DNA of 64,000 nucleotides from Setomelanomma holmii (lineage: Eukaryota > Ascomycota > Dothideomycetes > Pleosporales > Phaeosphaeriaceae). The translations under genes and the position numbers were made by a program. The notes under the pieces were generated by a model, which was given only the letters and a program-made list of their open reading frames with translations, ran no database searches and was not told the DNA's origin. Positions 24,001 to 33,837 of this stretch are shown here, piece by piece (within the stretch, counting starts at the first letter, position 1; the number at the start of each line of letters is the position of its first letter). Where the stretch lies: positions 165,413-229,412 of the forward strand of contig ML978202.1 of NCBI GenBank assembly GCA_010015745.1, given 5' to 3'.

Positions 24001-24536
24001 TGCACGGCAGCACCCAAAACAAGAATTTATTGATGCCTGATAATAGCCAGTGACCGCCAGGTCGCGTGGCCTGCATGGCAGTAATCCTCAGGAGACAGAC
24101 GTGAAGAATGGCCAGCTTCTTTTAGAAACACAAAAGGTAAGATTATGCGCGTACGCGCTGCAATGCTGCAGTGAGCAAGGAGAGTCTCAGGCAGAGGACT
24201 ATTGTTGAGGAACAACACAATCACGTCCTATTGAGAGCTGCACGGGTCGATACTGTGCTGACGATAGCATCTCCGCTAATCACATCGCATACTTTGTAAG
24301 AACAAGATACTTTGCAGAGTGGTGAGGTGAATGCTTCACTATGATGTCGTGCATGCTCCGCTTCCACGCGCCAAGCCGCTTAACACCGAAACGCCGATGT
24401 TGGTCAACAAACAGCCAGACTTTCGCCCTGACGACGACGAGACACGCGAATATATCGCCACGACATTTCTTAAGCGCAGCAATTAGCACTGTATCAACTA
24501 TATTATGTAATAACAAGCATAACTACGCGCATCATC
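21019..24536. other. 3.5-kb gene-poor stretch
   Basis: Contains the reductase upstream region and the upstream region of the 939-residue gene. Frames such as 21355-21864 (+) and 23649-23924 (+) lack any recognisable domain. A paired GATA-motif site near 21735-21756 is listed separately. Confidence 0.5.
21735..21756 (-). promoter_or_regulatory. paired GATA-factor motifs upstream of the reductase gene
   Basis: On the minus strand the sequence contains AGATAG and, eleven bases on, CGATAA. It lies about 720 bp upstream of the reductase start. Fungal iron repressors of the SreA/SRE type bind GATA motifs, so this is a possible iron-control site. Two short motifs can easily occur by chance. Confidence 0.25.
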
Positions 24537-27356
24537 ATGGCAGCAGACGAGGAGTTGCCATGGACCACCTCGCGATGCAACCGCCTCCTTCGGCCCCTCT
24601 CATCCAAACTCGCCAAACTTCGCGCAGAAGTCGAACGACCTCGATCAGCCGACGCAGAGTCGCGCAATCCTTCCACTGCATTTGCGACCAAGTGCTCCCC
24701 TCAAAAGACCACCAACTTCACACGGCCTGCCAACAAGCCTCGCGGCTTCGACAAGGCCAGAGATCCTGATTGGAAGCCAGGAGCAAAGCCAGGGGCTGGC
24801 AAAAAGACATATGGAGGGCGTGGCGCAAGAAAGGCCCCTGGAGTACAGCGGGGTGCCTCTGATCCGAGCCATGTCTCACGTCCAGGCGAAATCGCTTTCA
24901 CGCCCTTAGTTGCGAGAATGGGGAGCCAACTCCACAGCAGCCCACACATCAACAGCTCGCCATTGAAGAAATACGCGAAGAACCGAGGTCCACTCCAAGT
25001 AAACATCGACTGGACGCAAATGTTTGGTGACCTGCGGAAGCTTGTCCAGGGCATCTCTGAAGCATATGCCAACGTCCTACAAGCGACCACGGATGGGAAT
25101 GAGAAGAGCTGGAGAGGCACAAGGTCACTCATGGGTGCGTGCCTGAGGAAGCTGCCCGCATATATCGAGCTTGAAGAGTACTTTGCGAAGCTGGACCGAG
25201 AAGCGCAAAACGAGGATGAGGAGCGGGACATTGGAGCCGAGGTCTACGAGCATCTGGAAGAACAGTTCGAACAGCGCCCTGGGCAAGGCTGGCGACCCTT
25301 CAAGCAGGTGGTTCGAGCTCATGCGACCTCGTTGCTTTGTGACGCCATCTCAGACGAGATCGTTGAGCTCGACACTATGTCGGTGCTTGTCACGCACTGC
25401 GTCAACGTGTCGGCATGGGACGAAGCTGAACGGCTTCTGACAGCCTACATCCCGCTACTGCAACCGCTTCCATTACCGACATATGTCAAGACAGACCTGT
25501 TTGACGCACAGAGATCACCCTATCTATGTGCACTCAAAAGATTTGTTGATCGCACTGGACGACATCGACTCCTGTACGACTTGCTGGAGCACTTGATCGC
25601 GAACGAGCTTTTGCCTCTCGAGTGGTTAGCTACTACGTCAATGCGTCCTATATGGGATAGATTGGTCCGCAGTGCTTCAGAGAACGATCATCGAACAGTT
25701 GCATCTGCGATTCATTTCTTCGAGACCATCACGATTGCTGGCATAGGTCTACCGGATCAACGGTCACTCGCCAATGAGGATATAGGCTTTCGACGTTTTG
25801 TGCCCTCTTCGAGAGAGGAGCTTCGAGCTGCCTTGGACACCACATACTCGAGCTTGTTGACGGTTTTGTGCAGTATAGCTCTTGTCAACAACAGTCGAGA
25901 GGATATTGCAGGCAAAACGGTCGCTCAACGGATTGTTTCGATACTCAACGCGAATGTTGTAGCTGTATTGAGCCGTGAGGACGTACCGCCTGAACTCAAG
26001 CTTCTGGAAGCGGACAAAGAGGATGTACAAACTTTTGCTCGGCGAGCAACGTGGATGATCTTCACCTCATTGATCACTCGGCTGGACGACTGTCCGACGA
26101 GTCAGCATCAGGTTTCGCTCAACGCCTCTGGCCTATTCAACGGTATCAGCTGGCTGGCAAGTCAGTACATGGCGGGTGGCATCAATACCGCTTCCATTCT
26201 GGGTAGTCTCCCATCTTTGGTGTCATCGATAGCTCGTGGCACTGGACGAATCTGGAAAGATGATGGCTTCGAACAATTACAGCGATTAGTACAGACACTG
26301 ATGTCGCTCTCAGGCCATCGCCTGCCACACAAGCTATGGACATTGAAACGTCTGGCCCTAGAGACGGCTATCGAGTTTGCACAAGTTACTGGCATAGCAG
26401 AACATCTGACATATGCTCGTGAAATCGAACGAACGATGCGCACTCAAGGACGGCTGATTATTGTTCCGTCACCACAAAAGAACGGCTCACCAACAACGAA
26501 TGGCGGCTTTCGATGGGAGGAGGGTATCGGCGAGTGGGTTGCATGCACTCCCTTTGTCAAACAAGTCGTCAAGCGCGTTTCACGCCAGCAAGCTCCGATA
26601 CTGGAGCTCTTGCCGACTCCATCGCAGTCGGAAGACGACTGTGCACTACCGGAGGATGACATCTATGATAGTTCGTTGTGGGAGACAACTGCATTCGAGC
26701 ACGAAGATGATGATGCAGTGCCACAGTCATCACCAATAAAGAAAGCATCTCGTATCTCGACCTCATCGCTCGGCAAACGCCATCGTGCATCGTCACCGTT
26801 GGTCATTGTGCCAGTCAAGCGAACGCGAGCGACACCGCCCGATACACCTGTCGAGTTCTACCCACAGCTACCAGAAGAAAAGATAGCAGAGGATGCCCCA
26901 AGGCGTTCTCGTCGCAGCAGGCACGAACTGAAGGCGCTTACATCTCGCCTGCGGACGCAGCGCTTGCGGCAATCACTTGAAAGCGGACTCCGTCATCAAC
27001 AACGCAAAACTTACTTGGAGAAGATCGAGGTCGACAACGACTCGAGTGACAGATCTGACTCGGAGAACAAGCATCTGCAATCATCAGCGACTTCTGATGA
27101 GGAAGAGCCGGAGCCGAAGCCTCAAGGCAAGCGTACACGCGCGCTACGCTCAAGAGGCGGACCGTCGCACAAATTCCTACAGTATGATGGAGTAAATGAC
27201 GAAGGAGACGACGTAGGTGTCACTCGCGCCCGTTCCGTCTATAAGCGGCGCACGAGCAGTCGCAACGCAACGCAAGCTCGCAAAGAGTGGCGGAAAGTCG
27301 GAGGCGGTGTTGTGGGAGATAGCGACGAAAGCGAAGACGAGCTGAGCTTTCAATAG
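24537..27356 (+). CDS. conserved-looking hypothetical protein, 939 residues, intronless
   Basis: A single uninterrupted frame from an ATG preceded by CATCATC. The first 150 residues are basic and disordered (PRGFDKARDPDWKPGAKPG). Residues about 155-660 look globular and mainly helical, starting IDWTQMFGDLRKLVQGISEA, with segments such as WDEAERLLTAYIPLLQPLPL reminiscent of helical-repeat proteins. The last 250 residues are again disordered, with nuclear-localisation-like clusters (KRHRASS, RRSRRSRHELK) and acidic patches (DESEDELSFQ). This pattern fits a nuclear or chromatin-linked scaffold, but that is inference; I do not recognise a family. Confidence 0.85.
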   Translation: MAADEELPWTTSRCNRLLRPLSSKLAKLRAEVERPRSADAESRNPSTAFATKCSPQKTTNFTRPANKPRGFDKARDPDWKPGAKPGAGKKTYGGRGARKAPGVQRGASDPSHVSRPGEIAFTPLVARMGSQLHSSPHINSSPLKKYAKNRGPLQVNIDWTQMFGDLRKLVQGISEAYANVLQATTDGNEKSWRGTRSLMGACLRKLPAYIELEEYFAKLDREAQNEDEERDIGAEVYEHLEEQFEQRPGQGWRPFKQVVRAHATSLLCDAISDEIVELDTMSVLVTHCVNVSAWDEAERLLTAYIPLLQPLPLPTYVKTDLFDAQRSPYLCALKRFVDRTGRHRLLYDLLEHLIANELLPLEWLATTSMRPIWDRLVRSASENDHRTVASAIHFFETITIAGIGLPDQRSLANEDIGFRRFVPSSREELRAALDTTYSSLLTVLCSIALVNNSREDIAGKTVAQRIVSILNANVVAVLSREDVPPELKLLEADKEDVQTFARRATWMIFTSLITRLDDCPTSQHQVSLNASGLFNGISWLASQYMAGGINTASILGSLPSLVSSIARGTGRIWKDDGFEQLQRLVQTLMSLSGHRLPHKLWTLKRLALETAIEFAQVTGIAEHLTYAREIERTMRTQGRLIIVPSPQKNGSPTTNGGFRWEEGIGEWVACTPFVKQVVKRVSRQQAPILELLPTPSQSEDDCALPEDDIYDSSLWETTAFEHEDDDAVPQSSPIKKASRISTSSLGKRHRASSPLVIVPVKRTRATPPDTPVEFYPQLPEEKIAEDAPRRSRRSRHELKALTSRLRTQRLRQSLESGLRHQQRKTYLEKIEVDNDSSDRSDSENKHLQSSATSDEEEPEPKPQGKRTRALRSRGGPSHKFLQYDGVNDEGDDVGVTRARSVYKRRTSSRNATQARKEWRKVGGGVVGDSDESEDELSFQ

Positions 27357-27795
27357 GATTGTAGCGCGGCGTTTAGTCTGAGTTCGGGAGGTATTGTTAT
27401 GTCTGATCGAATTTGGCGTTCTGAGGCATGAGACTGGTGTTGGATGGGAATGAGAGTGTGCGAAGATACCCCAGATTAGTTCATCGGTCAGTTTTGAATA
27501 TGAGTATGTACATTACCGCAGCGAATCACCAACTTGAGATACCCCTGCCTTCACATAGGTTCGGATTGTTTTATCTGCAGTGCTGTACGTATTTCTTGCA
27601 ATCTCTTCATTCATGATTGAAGACCACTTCAAGCTCTATCCTGAAATCTTCAACTCCACGTTCTTACCATGCTATCTATCACTGTTCTGCCTGCGGCGGG
27701 TAAGTAGGTGGTACATCCTCCCCATCCCAACCACTACCTCGCTCCTACACCGACACCAACCTCAGCCTCTCTTGCTCTCGCTCTCGTTCCCTGAT
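27357..27795. other. intergenic
   Basis: 440 bp between convergent frames; nothing recognised. Confidence 0.4.
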
Positions 27796-27993
27796 CTACC
27801 ACCCCGCTTCGCCTCTCTCCTCTTCTTCAAGCTCTCGGTCACACTCAGCTGCTTTCTTATCGTGTCTGTGGTGTGCCGTACGGATCTGAACGCGCTGCTC
27901 TTGCTCAACGGCGTTGAGTTGTCTGTGCAGAACGTTGTGGAGTGCTGATTTGACTTTGCTAGCCTTGCGTGTCGAGATCGGAGGCTCAGCCAT
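27796..27993 (-). CDS. small charged hypothetical protein
   Basis: 65 residues from ATG at 27993. Basic N-half (STRKASKVKSALHNVLHRQL) and acidic C-half (ECDRELEEEERGEAGW) with helical character. No signal peptide or domain. It may be one exon of a longer gene; no convincing splice partner was found. Composition and lack of simple repeats favour real coding, but the evidence is thin. Confidence 0.4.
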   Translation of the reverse strand: MAEPPISTRKASKVKSALHNVLHRQLNAVEQEQRVQIRTAHHRHDKKAAECDRELEEEERGEAGW

Positions 27994-28414
27994 TATGAGA
28001 GGTTGGGAAGTTGGAGGGATTTGTTCAATATGGTGGCTTGAGTAGCGACGATATAATACTGTAAAGATGGAGGTTGCGTGCGAGGAACGCAGGTTAATGA
28101 AGTATCCAAGTGTCAAGCTGTGAAGGAAGGGTGTACATCGAGAAAAAGTGGGGGACTTATGTATGCTTCTCAATGACGGGTTCGAGTTTAGGATTCACAC
28201 ATCGTGATTGACGCAGGGTTAGCTGAGGTGACTAAATGCGACGATTTGCATCATGGTATGTGACACATAAGCTCGTGAATTCCTTCACATGCTTTTACTA
28301 ACCCTGACATCACTTGATGCAGGTTGCTTCAAGCATTTCCAGCAAACACATCACATACATCAGTATCAACCACCTTCCCACCGCTAGCATTATCAAAACG
28401 CATCCGTGTTCATA
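27994..28414. other. intergenic
   Basis: About 420 bp; no gene or structured element recognised. Confidence 0.4.
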
Positions 28415-28813
28415 TCACAAAATGACACAACCATTCCTCGATTGGCCAGCCTTTCTCATCTGCTTCTCTGCTCTCTTTCTTCTCTTCTCCTTCTCTTTCT
28501 TCTCTTCTCCTTCTCTTTCTTCTCTTCTCCTTCTCTTTCTTCTCTTCTCATTCTCTTTCTTCTCTTCTCCTTCTCTTTCTTCTCTTCTCCTTCTCTTTCT
28601 TCTCTTCTCCTTCTCTTTCTTCTCTTTCTCCTCTTTGTTCTCTGCCTTGAGGGCTTTAGCCTGATCCTTTTCCGATACGTACTTGGTGTGCTTCCTTGGC
28701 GCAGTCACTGACATGCCGTGAGGATTGGCGGCTTGTCGTCTTGCGTAAGCTCGCAGTTCGTTGTTTTCGAAGCCTCGATCCGCCGTGGCCGGATCGACGT
28801 AATGGTTGACCAT
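28415..28813 (-). CDS. small charged protein with CaaX box, built on a minisatellite
   Basis: 132 residues from ATG at 28813. The first 60 residues are non-repetitive (MVNHYVDPATADRGFENNEL then ARRQAANPHG and KHTKYVSEKDQAKALKAENK). They lead into about 55 residues of Lys/Arg/Glu repeats from an eight-copy 20-bp array, then QMRKAGQSRNG and a terminal CVIL. CVIL is a classic prenylation (CaaX) signal, and polybasic sequence before it favours plasma-membrane binding in known prenylated proteins. A stop right after CVIL makes the reading frame more believable. Function unknown; membrane anchoring is inferred. Confidence 0.65.
   Translation of the reverse strand: MVNHYVDPATADRGFENNELRAYARRQAANPHGMSVTAPRKHTKYVSEKDQAKALKAENKEEKEKKEKEKRRKRRRREEREGEEKKENEKRRKRRRREEREGEEKKEKEKRRKRAEKQMRKAGQSRNGCVIL
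28471..28630. repeat. 20-bp minisatellite, eight copies
   Basis: The unit TTCTCTTTCTTCTCTTCTCC repeats eight times nearly perfectly; position 28550 is A instead of C in one copy and the last copy is altered. Because 20 is not a multiple of three, the reading frame rotates each copy and the encoded pattern has a 20-residue period. No copy creates a stop on the minus strand. Confidence 0.95.
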
Positions 28814-29708
28814 AATGGCAATTGCTCAATGTTTTCAAAATCCAATTTGTGGATTCGATAGGAGGACGTGTTTGTGGATGACTGTGAAAGGAAGAAGGAA
28901 ATCTTAACACTTGTTGATGACTGTCTGGGCCGCTAGAGCTCGGATGTAGGATTGGGAATATGATGTGGGGGTTTCTGAAGATCGTGATAATGTATGACTA
29001 TACTTATCTAGCCACTTTAAGTCGATGCTCAACACAGTGACTCGCGACAAAGGCAGTGAATAAGCTCTCATTGACTCAGTGCTTTCTGTGATGTCTTGTA
29101 TGGAAGTTCACTCGACATTACGTACTCAAACGCCTGGCAATGTGACAGATAAAGAGAAATGTGGAAATCCATCCCAGTCTTCCTGGCGTTGCTGATCAGT
29201 CTGATCGGCACAGCTTCGAAAATCATCGCCTGCGTTTCCTCCCACCTCTAATCCTCCCAGATCCTCGCTTTTTGATTGTGATGCATCGCCACCCCTGGAT
29301 ATCTTCAATCGCTCAGTACACTCACATCGGTATTGACGAGGACTTTCTGAACATAGAAATATCAGCAATCGACGCGAACCTATATTCACAACTGTATGTC
29401 TCTTACCGAGTAACATTGCAGCTATTGAAGATAGACAGCGTTCACGTCCTCCGATCTGGCAAAACGTCAATACTGCGATTCGCGCCGCAAACACTTGAAC
29501 CCGATGACCTGACCATTCGTGCCATGCTCTTCCACCTCTAACTATACGCATGAGCCTATTCTCGTCAAAACCATGCAAGACATGGACATATTCAACTTAC
29601 TTCCTAAAATGCGATACCAACTACTGACACACTCACACCTGCATCACACGAGCAGTACAGATACTTACCACCTCACTCAACAGGTCCTCAATATCCTCAT
29701 CATCCTCA
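28814..29708. other. intergenic, no gene supported
   Basis: About 900 bp. Overlapping frames on both strands between 29126 and 29578 contradict each other and neither has a domain. Confidence 0.4.
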
Positions 29709-30026
29709 TCATCCCCGAGCCTCCTCACACAAAACTCCCCGGCCCAATCCGGTGTCCACGGCCCAAAACTCCTCCATCTCTCTCCTCCTCTCCGTCGCCT
29801 CCACCGCCTCTCTGGAATACCTTCCCTCTTCTTCCTCCAGCCACCGCATAAACCCTTCCGACATGTCGTACGCTGCTTTGATCTGCTCGCGACGTTCGCG
29901 CCACGGTATGCTAGGTGGGTCAGGGGAAAAGAGGGTCTCGTCGATGGTTTTGAAGAGGAATTTGGGAGGAAGAGGATTGAATTGACGAGGAGGGTGAGAG
30001 TGGCGCGAATGAGAGTGAGGAGGCAT
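29709..30026 (-). CDS. small hypothetical protein, 105 residues
   Basis: From ATG at 30026: a His/Pro-rich start (MPPHSHSRHSHPPRQFNPLP), then a well-formed helical core (FKTIDETLFSPD, IPWRERREQIKAAYDMSEGF, RWLEEEEGRYSREAVEATER) and FWAVDTGLGRGVL before the stop. The balanced composition and amphipathic helices look like a genuine small fungal protein. No signal peptide or membrane span. Family not recognised. Confidence 0.55.
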   Translation of the reverse strand: MPPHSHSRHSHPPRQFNPLPPKFLFKTIDETLFSPDPPSIPWRERREQIKAAYDMSEGFMRWLEEEEGRYSREAVEATERRREMEEFWAVDTGLGRGVLCEEARG

Positions 30027-30439
30027 GACTGTGGGTTTGTTGATGATATCTGGACTCGTATGTAGAGTTGCGTCGTTGTAGTACGGATGTGGACATGTCA
30101 GAATTTGTCGGCTAATGCCTTGGTTGACGTCGGATGCTCGTGGATCGTGCTGTGCTGTGTCATTTGCGTCGCGGTAGCATGTGCTTGCGCAATGTGATGT
30201 CTTTCTCTAGTCATTCATTGAGAGTACGATTTGATGTTTTATCATTTTGCGAGCATAGGCGTAGATCGAGCGATAGGAGTGGATACCGAAGCATATACGG
30301 GAGGTGTGACGCCTGAGAGGAAGGGGTGGAGAGGCTTGCCTGTTTTAAGAGCGTGACGTTCTTTGGCAACACTAACGATGGTTCGCGGCGACGTAGCCCC
30401 TGTACTCCGAGACGTGATTCCTCTTTTCGTCTCTGTGAA
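30027..30439. other. intergenic
   Basis: About 410 bp, no gene recognised. Confidence 0.4.
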
Positions 30440-31948
30440 TCACATAATGACGCATCCCCAAGAGCAGCATGTCCTTCCGCCCTTCCCTGTTGTTCTATCG
30501 AATTCCAGATCTGGGTACAACCTCAGCACTTGCTCCCGATATTCTTCGACCTCTGATCGCAAAGGATTCTCAGCAAAGCTATCTTCCGACTTCAAGGGCT
30601 TATGCAGCGAGATAGTCGAGCCACTGTTGACCGTCAGTCGATACCTCCGAGCCTCCTCGCGCTCTCTGAGGTCATTTCGACTGCGTCTCTGCATCTCTAA
30701 ATTGTCGAAGGACCCCCAAGGTGGTGGTCGCGGACCCGCCTGTGTGTCTGCGAAGGAGTATATTGATGCTGAAGGGACTGAAAGGTTGGAGTAATCACGG
30801 TGCATAGCGTGACTATTGCTTTCGCTCGATATGAGCCTTTGCGCGAAAATAAGCCGATGCTCTTCTGGTGGTAGAGAAGTTGGCGCGTCAAGCAACGTCA
30901 TGGGTCTCTGCCCAAACTTATACCTGAGCTTCGCGTCCTTTGGCTGCGTTCTGCGTTGAGCCCATCGATCGTCCTCAATGTTTGAGAGCAGACTGTGAGG
31001 GACATAAAGCTCCACCGAGGATGGCAACTGTGCATCCTTAGCGACGGTGTGGCCCTGAACGGTGCCTACGCTGTTCAGTTGGCGGAAGGGATCATTGCTG
31101 ATCACTCCTGGGCAAGAAGTTTGAACGCCGTCTACGAATCTGGAATTCTGATTGATGATCTTTACAGGCAGTTGTTCTTTTGAGACTGCCAGTGCTACTC
31201 GGGATGATATTGCTGGTTGACGATGCGCTGGAGGTACAGGTTTTCTAGACAGAACCGACGTCTCAATCCACGGTGGTGCCGACCCTAGTTGCAGTAAATG
31301 CTCCGGAACCTCTTCTTTATCGATCATTTGCCCAAGCTGCGAGACATTGAACCGGTCGATATCGCATCCCGGTGGAGTTGCTGAGGAATTTGGCGGCAAC
31401 GGATGTTCATTCATGCATGCGTCGCCAACATACTGCGGCGAAGTTCTTCGTCGGACTTTCCATGAAGCTGCCACGTAGCCTGGACCTCTTGGTTGCATCC
31501 GGGAATGTGATGGTGTGCTGTCGCACATCATTGTTTGGCTGCCCGCTAGTTGGTGGCTTCCGCGTGGAGTGACAGCTTGTGTAATGTGATTGTCATTTCC
31601 CAACATTGAGCGACGTGATTGCGACCCTTCGTTGGCGGAGACTGGTTCATTGCTCTGATATTTCCACTTGGGCAGTGTCGCAATTCCATCGTCAACTTTG
31701 GCGCTTGTTGCTGTTGGTTGGGCAACATTATGAGATTCCAGTTTTGGTTCGATATCGCGCTCGTGATGGGGGGATGGCTTTGTGCGTAAAGGTCGTGGGG
31801 CAAGCGTGTCTGGGCTGGGATGCCGTGAGGAAGCCTCTGTCGCGCAGTACGCTTGGTATCGGCGATTGGTTGTGGTGTCCAGCAAAGGCAAGATATCGCC
31901 GCTTGAGTCAGCTCGATTTTCAGCCAGCTTTGGAGGGTCGATGTCCAT
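30440..31948 (-). CDS. disordered protein with C-terminal CaaX box (GCVIM)
   Basis: 502 residues from ATG at 31948 (MDIDPPKLAENRADSSGDIL), uninterrupted. Most of the chain is Ser/Pro/Gln-rich and probably disordered. The last 40 residues look ordered: NPLRSEVEEYREQVLRLYPD, a short basic Gly stretch, then CCSWGCVIM. CVIM is a farnesylation-type CaaX box, and the upstream Cys pair could be palmitoylated, as in Ras-like proteins. The protein is therefore predicted to be membrane-anchored, but no catalytic or GTPase motif is present. Same strand as the CVIL gene 1.6 kb downstream. Function unknown. Confidence 0.7.
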   Translation of the reverse strand: MDIDPPKLAENRADSSGDILPLLDTTTNRRYQAYCATEASSRHPSPDTLAPRPLRTKPSPHHERDIEPKLESHNVAQPTATSAKVDDGIATLPKWKYQSNEPVSANEGSQSRRSMLGNDNHITQAVTPRGSHQLAGSQTMMCDSTPSHSRMQPRGPGYVAASWKVRRRTSPQYVGDACMNEHPLPPNSSATPPGCDIDRFNVSQLGQMIDKEEVPEHLLQLGSAPPWIETSVLSRKPVPPAHRQPAISSRVALAVSKEQLPVKIINQNSRFVDGVQTSCPGVISNDPFRQLNSVGTVQGHTVAKDAQLPSSVELYVPHSLLSNIEDDRWAQRRTQPKDAKLRYKFGQRPMTLLDAPTSLPPEEHRLIFAQRLISSESNSHAMHRDYSNLSVPSASIYSFADTQAGPRPPPWGSFDNLEMQRRSRNDLREREEARRYRLTVNSGSTISLHKPLKSEDSFAENPLRSEVEEYREQVLRLYPDLEFDRTTGKGGRTCCSWGCVIM

Positions 31949-32217
31949 GATCGTGTTTGTGATCGTGATGGTGAATCAGGCTAAGGTAATTTGGTAGGTC
32001 GTTGGTCGGTAGCAGTCGATCAAGTGATCGTGGCGTGCCAGAGCAGTCCATGATTTGTGATGTCGAGGTGCAGGGGATTGTTTATGCTTGAAGTGTCATT
32101 TTCCGCTGGATCGCGTGTCACGGGAGATCGTGATACCTCCCATGCCAGAAGTGAGATCATAGCAAACGAAGTCTAGACGTCGTCTCGGCTCGAACCAGTG
32201 AGAGTAGAGGACGCTAA

Positions 32218-33837
32218 TCATGGGCCAGCTGCCGCGTAGAAATCCGCTATGCCCTTTCGCAAGCCCTGCTCGAAGAGCCACGTAAATCCTCCTCTATATC
32301 CGCTCTCCCTGATCCTCTTGAGTACCCATAACTCTAGCAATCCTATCTTGTCGCCCTGCGTATTGCGTCCCTCGAGAAAGACCAGAGCGTCCTGATATCC
32401 TACGTTCCATCCATGTTCATATTTTTCGTGCTCATACTTGCCATCAGGATCTGCGCGAGTCCAGTAGCCTACATGCTGTTCCAGTGCTTGGCGCATGCGC
32501 TCATCTCGCTCGTGAATTGCTCGCTGAAGTTTCGAGGTGCGGTCTTGTTGGGATAGCCGTGCATAGTTTGGTGGAACGATACTTCCTGCATCGCTCTGAG
32601 CCTTGAAACCCCACTCGCCTCCAGGCATCCAATCCATCTTCCAGGTCCAAAAGAAGCTACCTCCTGCACGCTCCTGGTACCGTTTGCTCTGCGCCTGGCC
32701 AAAGTTCTGCACACATTCTTCTCTGGATGTGCCATTGCACTTTGCCCACGAGTCTTCAGTCAATACGCACGAATACTCGCCAACAATGACCTGCGACGCG
32801 CCACGATCGATGACCGATCCTTCCTTGCTATCGAGCGGTCGGAGCTTAGTCATGACTTCACTAGTGATCTCCTGTGGCGATTTCTTCTTGTCGTCTTCCG
32901 TGAAAGCCCAGTAGTAATGCGTGTCAACAACGACTGGAGCGGTGGGCTGGTGAACATTGACCGAGTTCCTCCTCAGAGAGTAGTCGATCGCTTTGGTGAG
33001 GTTCCAGCCGTCAGAGATGACAACGGGCATAGTCGGATCAACAGATGATATGGCAGCTACACACTCATCGTACCACTCATACATGCCTGGCGCGTCCCAC
33101 TCGGCCTCGTTGACGAGTTGTATGCCTGCAATATCGGAACCAGTCTGAGCAGCACGCGCAAGGAATTTACAGCAATGAACCCCCAGCGCCCGGTTCGAGG
33201 TCGAATTCCAGAAATCAGCGCGCCCACTGTTTGTGCCGGAGTGTTCTTGCCCATTCGCGCCTCCGGGAAGTGCGTGAAGATCGACCAGTACGCCGATGGA
33301 GTGCGCCCTTAGACGTGCGATTAAGGTTCGAATACTATACCAAGCTCCACTGTACACCTGCGCGTAAGGCTCGAATGGTGTACCGCGAGTAAACTCCAAT
33401 CCTGGCAAATCATAGTAACCGATTGGCAAGCGGATCGTGGTACACTTGGCGTCGTTCACGAGCCACTGGATGTCTTCGTCCGTCACAGCGCCTGCCCATT
33501 GTTCCTCAAACTTTCGCTGAGTGGCGTCCATGCCGATCTTATCGACCCAGGCTTTGACAGCAGCCAGTTCACTAGAGCCTTCAGCGCCTTCCGGAAAGCG
33601 AGAGGATTGGAGCCAGCGTTCGATGACATAGACGGAACCGAGATTGGTGCCATGGTGATAGCGGTAGCGTATAATGTCAAGCGGTGTTGGATCTTGGATA
33701 GATCTTGACTCTTGCTGTCCCGTAGTGTAAGAGTTACTGGATTGATGTGGCTGCGACTCCGGGTAACCGGCATTGGAATCTCGCTGTTGAGCGATACCCC
33801 TCAACTCCGCTTTGGCTTTCTGAAGAAAGCCCTTCAT
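32218..33837 (-). CDS. GH5-family glucanase (exo-beta-1,3-glucanase-like)
   Basis: 539 residues from MKGFLQKAKAELRG at 33837. An in-frame ATG at 33882 would add MNFWIILLTLGSLSN, a short hydrophobic start. GH5 features: HGTNLGSVYVIERWL near the start, TIRLPIGYYDLPGL, GVLVDLHALPGGANGQEHSG, the acid/base glutamate in QLVNEAEWD, a DTHYYWAF segment, and the nucleophile glutamate in VGEYSCVL, with FFWTWKMD beyond. A roughly 100-residue charged C-terminal extension follows. GH5 enzymes hydrolyse beta-glucans; related fungal forms remodel or digest beta-1,3-glucan. With the chosen start there is no signal peptide, so an intracellular role is possible; the longer start might give secretion. Confidence 0.88.
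   Translation of the reverse strand: MKGFLQKAKAELRGIAQQRDSNAGYPESQPHQSSNSYTTGQQESRSIQDPTPLDIIRYRYHHGTNLGSVYVIERWLQSSRFPEGAEGSSELAAVKAWVDKIGMDATQRKFEEQWAGAVTDEDIQWLVNDAKCTTIRLPIGYYDLPGLEFTRGTPFEPYAQVYSGAWYSIRTLIARLRAHSIGVLVDLHALPGGANGQEHSGTNSGRADFWNSTSNRALGVHCCKFLARAAQTGSDIAGIQLVNEAEWDAPGMYEWYDECVAAISSVDPTMPVVISDGWNLTKAIDYSLRRNSVNVHQPTAPVVVDTHYYWAFTEDDKKKSPQEITSEVMTKLRPLDSKEGSVIDRGASQVIVGEYSCVLTEDSWAKCNGTSREECVQNFGQAQSKRYQERAGGSFFWTWKMDWMPGGEWGFKAQSDAGSIVPPNYARLSQQDRTSKLQRAIHERDERMRQALEQHVGYWTRADPDGKYEHEKYEHGWNVGYQDALVFLEGRNTQGDKIGLLELWVLKRIRESGYRGGFTWLFEQGLRKGIADFYAAAGP

Noticed and set aside
28314..28711. Plus-strand Leu/Phe/Ser-rich open frames that look like membrane helices
   Set aside because: They are the opposite strand of the CT-rich 20-bp minisatellite and have no content outside the repeat.
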